Shown here one piece after another: positions 1-7,316 of a stretch of DNA of 64,000 nucleotides (position 1 is the first letter of the stretch; each line of letters opens with the position of its first letter). Made by a program: the position numbers and the translations under genes. The DNA is from Burkholderiaceae bacterium 26 (lineage in GTDB: Bacteria; Pseudomonadota; Gammaproteobacteria; Burkholderiales; Burkholderiaceae). The DNA is taken from NCBI GenBank assembly GCA_000955795.1, contig JYOB01000004.1, positions 62,001-126,000 on the forward strand. Direction: 5' to 3'. The notes beneath the pieces were generated by a model, which worked only from the letters and a program-made list of their open reading frames with translations, had not been told where the DNA came from and ran no database searches.

Positions 1-85
1 ATTCAATTGAGCCGCGAGTGCGGTACGCGGCCTTGACCCCGAAATATCCGACGTCATATGCCAGCACATCAATGATGCTTTCCAT
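1..85 (-). CDS. N-terminal part of a ParM/StbA-like actin ATPase (runs off the left edge)
   Basis: Reading leftwards from an ATG at 85 the window gives 28 residues, starting MESIIDVLAYDVGYFGVK. The D-x-G-x4-K pattern (DVGYFGVK) matches the phosphate-1 loop at the start of actin-like plasmid segregation ATPases. An AAGGAAA ribosome binding site sits just upstream of the ATG. Proteins of this family polymerise and push plasmid or element copies apart with a small ParR-like DNA-binding partner. The remainder lies outside the window, so completeness cannot be judged. The truncated actin-like gene ending at 1433 is a separate, oppositely oriented relative. Confidence 0.6.
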   Translation of the reverse strand, partial: MESIIDVLAYDVGYFGVKAAYRTRGSIE

Positions 86-408
86 CTCGTTTCCTTTGTG
101 GTGGGTTGACAGCAACAATCTGGCGCTCAACGCATTGAGCGCCGAATGGCCTGCGGACGTGGCGTGAATCAATCGCCGACTGAACAGCGGGTGCATTTGG
201 ACAGCATCACATTCGCTGCGCTGAACGCAAATCGCGATCGGTGAGCGGAAAGCACCTGTGCAGTTCGCTGTCCTCGTGCACAGGGTGGGGGTTGAAACGA
301 CTGTTCCGCGCTGGAGGGCGGCGTTTGCCGGCCAATGGCGGATTCGCCCCCGTTGCTCAAAGGGACGTAAGGTAGATCAATGAAAGGTGGGGTGACGTAG
401 GGTCACGC

Positions 409-656
409 GCGGCCTCGCAAGGCCGCGGCTTGGTTTACGTTGGCACGGCATGATTGCCGTGCGTCTTACTGGAAGATTGGCGATGGCGAGGGATGCTCGC
501 CATACGCTATGGAGACTGGATGAACCAGTATTCGCGGTGGCCCAAGCGCGCCATGTCATGCCTGATTGGCGGCGTGACTTCGCCGCAGTGCTGCCGTGGC
601 GAGCTCGCGAGCCAGTCTCGCAAGATTTCAGAGACCTTAGGGGTCAGCGATCGCTG
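409..656. other. Chain of perfect short hairpins (possible structured RNA or DNA site)
   Basis: Successive perfect inverted repeats are visible. GCGGCCT with a 4-base loop is at 409-426, GCACGGCA with loop TGAT at 443-462, and ATGGCGAG with a 5-base loop at 483-503. ACTGG with a 5-base loop is at 515-529, and CGGCG with a 6-base loop at 570-585. Palindromes follow at 599-608 and 603-612, then GACC/GGTC at 633-645 and the 12-base palindrome CAGCGATCGCTG at 645-656. Stems of 7-8 perfect pairs at this density are more than expected even in GC-rich DNA. No match to a known RNA family is claimed. Confidence 0.4.
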
Positions 657-793
657 CGTCGAGGCGAGCATTGCCGCTAGCAGCGCTTCGGATGGACTCG
701 TGGAGTCCCAAGTGGAGAATCATGCCGCCGAGCGGCGAGGTGTACGGGCCCATGCTACCGGGCACGGCGACCGGCCGCAAGCGAGGCCGCAAT

Positions 794-895
794 AAATTGA
801 GGCATGTAACGGGTCAGCGATTTCGGACGGTCGGTGAGCACGGACATGTTCACACCCTCCACCTTTGTGGGGCGCGTCCCCGCAAATTGAGGCGT
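794..895 (+). repeat. Two direct copies of a 12-base motif AAATTGAGGC(A/G)T
   Basis: AAATTGAGGCAT lies at 794-805 and AAATTGAGGCGT at 884-895, 90 bases apart. A third copy in inverted orientation is at 1732-1743, just past the ParR-like gene. The motif therefore brackets the truncated parM/parR pair. Iterated short sites next to a segregation operon commonly bind the small ParR-type adaptor, which makes this a candidate centromere-like site, by inference only. Confidence 0.5.
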
Positions 896-1115
896 TTAAT
901 GAGCCGGGTGAAGCAGAGCGGGAGCTGTATGTCATTGATCATGAAAAGGAATTCACGCCTCCGCAGATGTGACACAGCCGCATTCTCCTGTTGAAAACCC
1001 ACGCGCCCATCGGAGATGCCGCAACGCATGTCCCTCCATCCGCGATCCGGTCGCAGGCGAAGACGGGCGCCTGTTCCCTTTTGCTCCGAGATTGCTGATG
1101 TGGCTGCAGCTGTGA

Positions 1116-1433
1116 GGACTGTCGGGGCACCGACCGGGAATCCGAACTGGCGAACGTCTTCATATCGGTGGCGAGCCAGTGGACCTCGCCCCCTTCCTTC
1201 GCACCGCACTGCAGGACACACACCAAATCGCTGACGCAATTTTGACGGCGGTACGAACCAGCGAGGATCTGGAGGTATTTGTCAGCGGCGGCGGCGCGCG
1301 CCACTACATCGATGCTCTGTCCAAGGCGCTCCGCGTTCGGGCAAAGCTGGTGGACGCTTCGCACATGGCCAATGTGCTCGGCTTCTTGATCGCAGCGGAA
1401 GCAGCGCTTGGAATCCGCGGAGTACGGCAATGA
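1116..1433 (+). pseudogene. C-terminal fragment of a ParM/StbA-like actin ATPase
   Basis: Homology-like sequence in this frame begins just after an in-frame stop at 1113-1115 and continues as GHRPGIRTGERLHIGGEPVDLA, then to LEVFVSGGGARHYIDAL and a C-terminus containing ANVLGF. The GGGA motif and the final ANxxGF are typical of the last third of StbA/ParM proteins, which are normally over 300 residues. Roughly two thirds of the protein is missing. A GTG at 1179 could start an 84-residue product, but it lies inside conserved sequence, so a decayed gene is more likely. It ends ATGA-overlapped with the ParR-like gene, preserving the usual operon layout. Confidence 0.55.
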
Positions 1434-1708
1434 AAGAGATCATTGAATTGCAACTGAGCTTCCGCTTGGACGCCTACCCTTTTTCGGCGCGGGCGCTCCG
1501 AAATTTTGGCTCAGCGCGCAGTCGGTCCGACTACCTGAAGACTGTTATTGAGACACACTTCAGGGCACTCGAAGGGTACCTTCCGATGCAACAGGAACAT
1601 GTACCCAGCCCTGCTGCTCAGCAGCTTGAGGGTGGCAGGGATTCGAAGCCCGTTGCTTGCCTCGATGCAGCGGACGTTGCCCGCACGTTTTCATCGTTCT
1701 TTGAGTAG
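1430..1708 (+). CDS. Small ParR/StbB-like partner of the actin-like segregation gene
   Basis: This 92-residue protein starts four bases before the end of the ParM-like fragment (ATGA overlap), the classical parM-parR arrangement. The N-terminal half has a charged pattern, with RSRSDYLKTVIETHF resembling a ribbon-helix-helix or adaptor domain; the C-terminal tail is variable and ends FSSFFE, reminiscent of tails that contact the filament. Family assignment rests mainly on position and size. It is intact although its upstream partner is truncated, so it may serve the other actin-like gene at the window edge or be a relic. Confidence 0.45.
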   Translation: MKEIIELQLSFRLDAYPFSARALRNFGSARSRSDYLKTVIETHFRALEGYLPMQQEHVPSPAAQQLEGGRDSKPVACLDAADVARTFSSFFE

Positions 1709-1731
1709 GGGCTGAAGGGAACCTTCACTTG

Positions 1732-1743
1732 ATGCCTCAATTT
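1732..1743 (-). repeat. Inverted third copy of AAATTGAGGCAT
   Basis: The plus strand reads ATGCCTCAATTT, the exact reverse complement of the copy at 794-805. It lies 24 bases after the stop of the ParR-like gene. Confidence 0.5.
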
Positions 1744-1919
1744 TTTCGGCGCCACCGGGGCATACCTATTGACACAACAGGAGAAAGCACGAAAACTAGA
1801 ACCAGCCGTTAAATCGGCATGAAGCAACATCTCTTCAATTTTTGGATCGGCTGCACTCAGTTGATCCATTCCGAAATTTTCTGTCGCAGAAGCGCAATCC
1901 TTTCTCGCGACTGACCCCA

Positions 1920-1943
1920 CACCGCGTCTCGCGGTGCATTTTT
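1920..1943 (+). terminator. Possible terminator downstream of the ParR-like gene
   Basis: CACCGCG and CGCGGTG pair around a 3-base loop (1920-1936) and are followed by CATTTTT. It is over 200 bases from the preceding stop codon, so its assignment to that gene is uncertain. Confidence 0.35.
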
Positions 1944-2165
1944 CCACCCAGCAAGCCTCGCGCGAAACCGCCCATGCTCGGCACGACTCCAGGCATGCGC
2001 ATCCCCGCGCTCTGAAATGGCCCACAGGGTCGGACCGCTCTCCCCCGGCAAGGAGCGCGCGCATCAAACAGAAACCGAATCTGCCCCAACTACGAATCCC
2101 GGGGCGCCGCCGCTCATTCTCTGTTTGACCGCGCAGTCTCACTGCCCCACCACGGGAGAGTCCAA

Positions 2166-2423
2166 ATGCCTACGCCCACTGTCACCAAAAGGTCCACTCG
2201 TACCCGCCCGAGCATGCTTGACAAGCCGCCTGTTACGAAGACGCTGCTCGAACTTTCCTTGAATAAGGCGAAGTATCCCAACTCCCATCGGTTTCCGCTC
2301 AAGTCGGTCGCCGATGAAGTCTTCCGGCGCCACGGAATAAAAGCGAGCGTGCGAACAATAGCGCGGCAACTCAAAAAACTTGGGGCATACACACCCTGGT
2401 TGCATCAGCCGAAGCGGGGGTGA
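2166..2423 (+). CDS. Small protein of unknown function in the integrative element
   Basis: This 85-residue basic protein has a GGGAGAG ribosome binding site nine bases before the ATG. The central part (about residues 25-75) reads as alternating charged helices, including VADEVFRRHGIKASVRTIARQLKKLG, which has the look of a helix-turn-helix. It stops seven bases before the excisionase frame and points the same way, so it is probably co-expressed with the recombination genes. A role as a small DNA-binding regulator is plausible, but I do not recognise the family. Confidence 0.55.
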   Translation: MPTPTVTKRSTRTRPSMLDKPPVTKTLLELSLNKAKYPNSHRFPLKSVADEVFRRHGIKASVRTIARQLKKLGAYTPWLHQPKRG

Positions 2424-2429
2424 TCATGA

Positions 2430-2762
2430 ATGAACTACAAGCGCGGGTTCATTAGAGCGCAGGGAGTCAACTTGATACGGTTCGTGACCATCGCGAAGTT
2501 TTGTGAACTGACTGGCCTGACACCTGCCGCTGTCTACACCCGGAAATCCAAAGGGATCTGGCCCGAGGGTGTGGTTTGGCGCTACGAGCCAGGTACAAAA
2601 AAAATTCTAATGGACGTTGAGGGATACAACAAATGGGTAGAGCAGGGACGGGAGTCGCTATCGTTTCCGACTCCACTTATGAAATCACCTTCGTTTACAG
2701 GGGCAAGCGTTGCAGGGAGCGCATCAAAGCGAAGCCCTGTCCTGCCAACACTCGAAAGCTAA
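2430..2762 (+). CDS. Excisionase-like protein overlapping the integrase
   Basis: The core (about residues 15-70) reads FVTIAKFCELTGLTPAAVYTRKSKG then WPEGVVWRY and LMDVEGYNKWVEQG, the winged-helix pattern of phage-type excisionases that bend DNA and direct the integrase towards excision. The serine-rich C-terminal 40 residues overlap the integrase start by 130 bases in another frame, an arrangement common for this pair. The true start may be the TTG near 2472, preceded by AGGGAG at good spacing; the upstream ATG at 2430 has no such signal. Confidence 0.65.
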   Translation: MNYKRGFIRAQGVNLIRFVTIAKFCELTGLTPAAVYTRKSKGIWPEGVVWRYEPGTKKILMDVEGYNKWVEQGRESLSFPTPLMKSPSFTGASVAGSASKRSPVLPTLES

Positions 2763-3850
2763 ACCAGTTTCGTGCAGCGGTGTTGCATGCAATTGAGAAA
2801 GGTGAATTCGACTATGCGAAGACTTTTCCCAACTCCAAACAAGCGGAGAAACTGGTCGATCGTCCCGGCGACGCGCTTACCGTCGAAGCGTATTTCGATA
2901 CATGGCTCAAACGGAAAAAGGTTGAGGTCAAGGCATCCACCTATCAAGGCTACGAGGGGATCGTCAACCGCGTGGTGATCCCGCGGTTCGGCAAGCTCGC
3001 CTTGGTCGAACTAAAGCGTGCGCTGGTTCGAGATTGGCTGGCCACTAGCGATGCACACAAAGAGAAGAAGGTCTCCAACAAGCGCCTATCGAATATTCAA
3101 AGCTGCATGCGGTCAGCTTTGCAAGACGCGGCAGACGATGAACTGATCGATACCAACCCGCTCGCCGGTTACACCTACGCCCGCGCCGAGCGGCCGACTG
3201 ACGGTCAAGGCGATGACGAAATCGACCCGCTGTCGCCGGATGAACAAGCGGCCGTGCTCGTGCGATTGAGTGACAGCAACCGCAACTTGGTTCGGTTCGC
3301 CCTCTGGACGGGCGTCCGGACATCCGAACTCATCGCTCTAAACTGGTCCGATATTGATTTCGTCGGGGGCTACGTACGTGTGCGTCGCGCCCTCACCCGC
3401 GAGGCAAGAGGCGTTGCCGAATTTCCGAAGACTGCGGCCGGGCGCCGTGACATCCGCCTCCTTAGCCCCGCTGCCGAAGCATTGCAGGCACAGAAGGCGC
3501 ACACGTTCATGACGGAAGACGATGGGCCGATCTTCAAGACTCGTGCCGGCGAGCGCTTCTCTGGCTCCCACCAAATCTGGCGCATCTGGAAGGCGGCGCT
3601 TAAGCGCGCCGGTGTGCGCTACCGCAACCCGTATCAGACCCGACACACCTATGCGTCGATGATGCTCTCTGCTGGCGAGCACCCCATGTGGGTTGCAAAG
3701 CAGATGGGGCACGCCGACTGGACCATGATTGCGCGAGTCTACGGCCGCTGGATGCCATCGGCTGACACAGAAGCCGGAAATCGCGCGGTCGAAAAATTCG
3801 CAGGCGGGGGCATCAAAATGCTGGCAAAAAAGCTGGCAAATTCAGCATAA
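2633..3850 (+). CDS. Tyrosine recombinase (phage/island integrase)
   Basis: The 405-residue protein has an N-terminal arm-binding region (about 1-70, a DUF3596-like pattern with VYRGKRCRER), a core-binding SAM-like domain (about 80-180) and the catalytic domain. Visible catalytic residues are R229 in GVRTSEL, K266, the Y334-x-x-R337 box (YQTRH, with Tyr in place of the usual His), H360 in MGH, and the nucleophile Y370 in ARVYGRW. It catalyses site-specific insertion and excision of the element. Its stop codon is 67 bases from the 3' end of tRNA-Leu, which is therefore the likely attachment site. The protein looks intact, so the element may still be mobile. Confidence 0.93.
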   Translation: MGRAGTGVAIVSDSTYEITFVYRGKRCRERIKAKPCPANTRKLNQFRAAVLHAIEKGEFDYAKTFPNSKQAEKLVDRPGDALTVEAYFDTWLKRKKVEVKASTYQGYEGIVNRVVIPRFGKLALVELKRALVRDWLATSDAHKEKKVSNKRLSNIQSCMRSALQDAADDELIDTNPLAGYTYARAERPTDGQGDDEIDPLSPDEQAAVLVRLSDSNRNLVRFALWTGVRTSELIALNWSDIDFVGGYVRVRRALTREARGVAEFPKTAAGRRDIRLLSPAAEALQAQKAHTFMTEDDGPIFKTRAGERFSGSHQIWRIWKAALKRAGVRYRNPYQTRHTYASMMLSAGEHPMWVAKQMGHADWTMIARVYGRWMPSADTEAGNRAVEKFAGGGIKMLAKKLANSA

Positions 3851-3860
3851 AGCTGGCAAA
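3821..3860 (+). repeat. Three direct CTGGCAAA repeats at the integrase 3' end
   Basis: CTGGCAAA occurs at 3821-3828, 3833-3840 and 3853-3860. The first two lie in the last integrase codons (LAKKLANS) and the third follows the stop. Short direct repeats between an integrase and its attachment core are typical of arm-type binding sites, so these are candidates, by inference. Confidence 0.45.
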
Positions 3861-3917
3861 AACCGGCTAGATTTTTGACAGCACAAAAATCCAAGTTATT
3901 GATTTACAAAGGAATTT

Positions 3918-4004
3918 TGGTGCGAGGGAGGGGACTCGAACCCCTACACCATTGCTGGCGTCAGGACCTAAACCTGGTGCGTCTACCAATTTCGCCACCC
4001 TCGC
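3918..4004 (-). tRNA. tRNA-Leu (anticodon UAG)
   Basis: Read on the minus strand from 4004, the gene begins GCGAGGGTGGCGAAATTGGT and has the loop TTTAGGT with anticodon TAG. It shows a class II variable arm, the T-arm GGTTCGAGTCC and an acceptor stem closing to GCGAGGG, and ends with an encoded CCA at 3918-3920. The length of 87 nt is normal for tRNA-Leu. Its 3' end faces the integrase, and integration has preserved the complete tRNA. Confidence 0.95.
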
Positions 4005-4054
4005 CGGATGGATCGCGGCGCCCCTGAGCAGGAGCGCCGGAAAGGAAGCCCGCG

Positions 4055-4060
4055 ATTATA
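4055..4060 (-). promoter_or_regulatory. -10 box for tRNA-Leu
   Basis: The minus strand reads TATAAT here, about 50 bases before the tRNA 5' end. The -35 at the expected spacing is weak (TGGAAA). Confidence 0.45.
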
Positions 4061-4109
4061 TCGCAGTCGCTCGGGGGTTTCCATCCCCCGCGCTGCGTGG
4101 CTTGGTGGA

Positions 4110-4135
4110 GGGGCTCGAGTCCCCTCCCTGGCACC
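4110..4135 (+). repeat. Inverted partial copy of the tRNA-Leu T-arm and 3' end
   Basis: The plus strand matches the T-arm and acceptor 3' strand of tRNA-Leu at 24 of 26 positions (GGGG, then TCGAGTCCCCTCCCT, then GCACC). The true tRNA is on the minus strand at 3918-4004, so the two copies form an inverted repeat about 165 bases apart. No other tRNA arm accompanies it. It could be a leftover attachment site from an earlier integration or rearrangement. Confidence 0.55.
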
Positions 4136-4154
4136 TGCTCCAAGAACGCAAACG

Positions 4155-7100
4155 TCAGGCTGCCGGCGCAGCCGCCTCCGCCTCGGGCCGCTTAACGCGG
4201 AACCACGCCGCATAGAGTGCCGGCAGGAACAGCAGCGTCAACACCGTGGCGATGATCAGCCCGCCCATGATGGCGGCGGCCATCGGGCCCCAGAACACGC
4301 TGCGCGACAGCGGAATCATTGCCAGCACCGCCGCCGCCGCGGTCAGGATGATCGGACGGAAGCGTCGCACTGCCGCCTCGACAATGGCATTCCACGTTGG
4401 CACGCCGGCCGCCACGTCCTGCTCGATCTGGTCCACCAGAATGACCGAGTTACGGATGATCATCCCCATCAACGCAGTAATGCCGAGCTGCGCGACAAAG
4501 CCCATCGGCGCGCGCAGCAGCAGCAACGTGGCTGCCGCACCAATCAACCCCAGCGGACCGGTCAGGAACACCATCACCGAGCGCGAGAAGCTGTGCAGTT
4601 GCAGCATCAGCAGCGTGAAGATGATGAAGATGCACAGCGGCATCTGCGCAGCGATGGACGCGCCCGCGTTGGCACTCTCCTCTTCCGCGCCGGCAATCTT
4701 GATCTGATAGTCCGGCGGCAAGTCAGCGCGAATCTTGTCGAGCAGCGGGTTGATCTGCGCCGTCACGGTCGGGCCCTGCACACCGTCCACCACGTCGGAC
4801 TGCACGGTGATGCCGTAGTCGCGGTTCTCGCGCCAGATCACACCGGGTTCCCACGCAAAACCAACTCGCGCCACTTGCGTCAGGGGCACCGTACGGCCAC
4901 TGCTGGTCGGGACTTGCACACGCTGCAGGGCGTCGAGCGTATTGCGCTCGTCCTCCTGCGGACGCATCACGATGTCGAGCAGCTTATCCCCGTCGCGGTA
5001 TTGGGCGATGGGCGCGCCAGACATCACCGTCTGCGTGACCTGCGAGATCGACCCCGTCGACACACCGAGCGCGCGCGCCTTGTCCTGGTCGATGTCCAGG
5101 CGCAGCACCTTGACGTTCTCGTTCCAGTTGTCGTTTACGCCGACCGTGTTCGGGTTAGCGCTCATGATCGACTTGACCTGATCGGCAATCTTGCGCACCC
5201 CGCCAATATCAGGGCCCATCACGCGGAACTGCACCGGATACGGCACCGGTGGCCCGTTCGGCAGCAGCTTCACGCGGCCACGCAGATGCGGGAATTGCGA
5301 CTTGAGCAGCCCAATGACGCGTTGCCGCACGCTCTCGCGCGCCTCCAGCGAAGTGGGCATCACGATGGCTTGCGCCACGTTGGTCTGCGGAAGAATCTGG
5401 TCCAGCGGCAGATAGAAGCGCGGCGCGCCGGAGCCGATGAACAGCGTCACGCTGTCAACGTTCTGCTCCTTGCGCATCAGCGCCTCAAAGCGTTTGGCTT
5501 CGGTTTCGGTCTGGTTGAAGCTGGAGCCTTCCGGCAACCACAATTCCACCATCAGCTCCGGGCGGCTGGAATCGGGGAAGAACTGCTTCTCGACATACTT
5601 GAAGCCGAACACGCCGAGGCCAAACGCCACCAGCGTGATGACGATCACCGTCTTGCGGTACTCCACGCACCAGTTCACCCAGCCACGGAAACGGTTGTAG
5701 AACGGCGTGTCGAACAGTTCGTGGTGGCCACCGCCTTCCACATGCGATTTGGTCCGCAGCAGCAGGAAGCCGAGATACGGCACAAACACCACCGCCGCAA
5801 ACCACGACAGCACCAGCGCCAATGCCGTCACGGCAAAGATGCCGAACGTGTATTCGCCCACCGTCGAGCGGGCGAGCCCCACCGGCAGGAAACCCGTGGC
5901 GGTGATGAGCGTGCCGGTCAGCATCGGCATGGCGGTCGAGGTGTACGCGAAGGTGGCCGCCTCCATCTTGGAAAAGCCCTCTTCCAGCTTGCGCACCATC
6001 ATTTCGACCGCAATGATCGCGTCGTCCACCAGCAGGCCCAGCGCGATGATCAGCGCGCCTAATGAAATCTTGTGCAGCCCGATGTCGAAGATATTCATGA
6101 ACAGGAACGTCACCGCCAACACCAGCGGGATCGTCAGGCCCACCACCAAGCCCGGCCACACGTCAATGCGCAGCTTGGGCTTGGTGTGCAGACCCAGCGA
6201 GAGGAAACTCACGCCCAGCACGATCACCACGGCCTCGATCAGCACATGCACGAATTCGCCCACGGAGCTCTGCACCGATTTCGGCTGGTTCTGCACCTGC
6301 TCCATCTCAACGCCCACGGGCAGCTTCGCGCGGATCTTGTCGACCGTCGCGCGCAAGTCCTTGCCGAGCTGGATGATGTCGCCGCCCTTGGTCATCGAGA
6401 TGCCCAGGCCGATCACCTCCTTGCCGTTGAAGCGCATCTTGGCGTGCGGCGGGTCCACGTAACCGTGCTTGACCGTAGCGATGTCGCCCAGACGGATGTT
6501 TGTCGTGCCGCCGGGGCCGCGCAGCGTCAGGTTCTCCAGATCGCGGATATCCGAGAACTGGCCTGAGAGGCGAATCTGCACGTTGTCGGTGGGCGTGACC
6601 AGCACGCCGCTGGGGCCGATGTTGTTCTGCTGGCTGATCTGCGTGGCGATGCTGTTGATGTCCATCCCCATCTGCGCCAGCTTGGCCTGCTGGAACTCGA
6701 TGTAGATCTTTTCGTCCTGGTCGCCCAGCAATTCGACCTTGGCGACGTTGGGCACGCGCAGCAGTTGCTGGCGGATCGCGTCGGCATAGTCGTTCAACTG
6801 CCGGTACGTAAAACCATCGGCGGACAGCGCATAGATCGAGCCATACACGTCGCCGAAATCATCGTTGAAGTATGGCCCGCGCACACCCTGCGGCAACGTG
6901 GGCGCAATATCGCCCACCTTCTTGCGCACGGTGTACCAGAGCTGCTGCGTTTCCTTGGCGGGCGACGTGTCAGCCAGCTGGAAGGTTACGAGCGTTTCTC
7001 CGGGCTTGGAGTAGCTGCGGATCTTCCAGGCGTACGGCACTTCCTGCAGCGCCTTCTCGATCTTGTCGGTCACCTGGCGCGACATCTGCTCGGCCGTGGC

Positions 7101-7274
7101 GCCGGGCCAGAAGGCCTGCACGACCATCGCGCGGAAGGTGAAAGGCGGATCTTCATCCTGCCCCAGTTTGGAATACGCAAAGATGCCGCCGAGCAACAGC
7201 GCCACCAGCAAGAAGCGCGTGAGCGGTTGATGTTCAAGCGCCCAGCGTGACAGGTTGAAACGGGAATGTTCCAT
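4155..7274 (-). CDS. RND-family efflux transporter permease
   Basis: This 1039-residue inner-membrane protein has the RND layout: one N-terminal membrane helix (LTRFLLVALLLGGIFAY), a large periplasmic loop, a helix bundle containing GLLVDDAIIAVE (the paired aspartates of the proton relay), a second loop and a final helix bundle ending near residue 1020. It would exchange protons for substrate export as a trimer with the adaptor encoded just upstream (42-base gap). No outer-membrane channel gene is next to it, so it must borrow one. The QDEDPPF sequence after the first helix and the overall pattern suit the multidrug/organic-compound RND branch rather than a heavy-metal pump, but the substrate is unknown. 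Confidence 0.92.
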   Translation of the reverse strand: MEHSRFNLSRWALEHQPLTRFLLVALLLGGIFAYSKLGQDEDPPFTFRAMVVQAFWPGATAEQMSRQVTDKIEKALQEVPYAWKIRSYSKPGETLVTFQLADTSPAKETQQLWYTVRKKVGDIAPTLPQGVRGPYFNDDFGDVYGSIYALSADGFTYRQLNDYADAIRQQLLRVPNVAKVELLGDQDEKIYIEFQQAKLAQMGMDINSIATQISQQNNIGPSGVLVTPTDNVQIRLSGQFSDIRDLENLTLRGPGGTTNIRLGDIATVKHGYVDPPHAKMRFNGKEVIGLGISMTKGGDIIQLGKDLRATVDKIRAKLPVGVEMEQVQNQPKSVQSSVGEFVHVLIEAVVIVLGVSFLSLGLHTKPKLRIDVWPGLVVGLTIPLVLAVTFLFMNIFDIGLHKISLGALIIALGLLVDDAIIAVEMMVRKLEEGFSKMEAATFAYTSTAMPMLTGTLITATGFLPVGLARSTVGEYTFGIFAVTALALVLSWFAAVVFVPYLGFLLLRTKSHVEGGGHHELFDTPFYNRFRGWVNWCVEYRKTVIVITLVAFGLGVFGFKYVEKQFFPDSSRPELMVELWLPEGSSFNQTETEAKRFEALMRKEQNVDSVTLFIGSGAPRFYLPLDQILPQTNVAQAIVMPTSLEARESVRQRVIGLLKSQFPHLRGRVKLLPNGPPVPYPVQFRVMGPDIGGVRKIADQVKSIMSANPNTVGVNDNWNENVKVLRLDIDQDKARALGVSTGSISQVTQTVMSGAPIAQYRDGDKLLDIVMRPQEDERNTLDALQRVQVPTSSGRTVPLTQVARVGFAWEPGVIWRENRDYGITVQSDVVDGVQGPTVTAQINPLLDKIRADLPPDYQIKIAGAEEESANAGASIAAQMPLCIFIIFTLLMLQLHSFSRSVMVFLTGPLGLIGAAATLLLLRAPMGFVAQLGITALMGMIIRNSVILVDQIEQDVAAGVPTWNAIVEAAVRRFRPIILTAAAAVLAMIPLSRSVFWGPMAAAIMGGLIIATVLTLLFLPALYAAWFRVKRPEAEAAAPAA

Positions 7275-7316
7275 ACGCGCGAAGGTTGGCGTGTTGGGGC
7301 GGAAGCCGGATGCGGC

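Larger units (their letters stand above)
86..1115. other. Non-coding, repeat- and hairpin-rich stretch inside the integrative element
   Basis: No convincing long gene is present; open frames here have no recognisable domain and poor start signals. The stretch holds a chain of short perfect hairpins (409-656), an 11-base direct repeat GGGTCAGCGAT at 641-651 and 811-821, and two copies of AAATTGAGGC(A/G)T. On the minus strand a 30-codon frame, 847 down to 755 (MSVLTDRPKSLTRY...), follows a strong GGAGGG ribosome binding site and may be a truncated gene. The setting between two actin-like segregation genes suggests a centromere-like or regulatory region, but this is inference. Confidence 0.5.
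1709..2165. other. Intergenic stretch without a convincing gene
   Basis: It begins with the inverted copy of the 12-base motif (1732-1743) and contains a GC-rich hairpin followed by a T-run near 1920-1943. Minus-strand open frames across 1618-2142 have cysteine-, arginine- and tryptophan-rich translations without domains and overlap the ParR-like gene, so they are not called. A GGGAGAG ribosome binding site near the right end belongs to the next gene. Confidence 0.4.

Noticed and set aside
939-1430. 163-codon minus-strand frame
   Set aside because: It covers the ParM-like fragment on the opposite strand, whose translation carries clear family motifs; this one does not.
1626-1650. Sequence resembling a tRNA T-arm (GGGATTCGAAGCCC)
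   Set aside because: It lies inside the ParR-like reading frame, and no acceptor, D or anticodon arm surrounds it; not a tRNA or a convincing att site.
1618-2142. 174-codon minus-strand frame
   Set aside because: Overlaps the ParR-like gene, has a Cys/Arg/Trp-biased composition and no domain.
4072-4090. CGGGGG/CCCCCG hairpin as terminator of the RND operon
   Set aside because: There is no T-run on the minus strand, and it lies within the tRNA promoter region; not supported.
4008-6062. 684-codon open frame on the plus strand, antisense to the RND permease
   Set aside because: The translation is low-complexity, rich in His, Arg, Gln and Ala, with no domain; it is a mirror of a GC-rich gene on the other strand.
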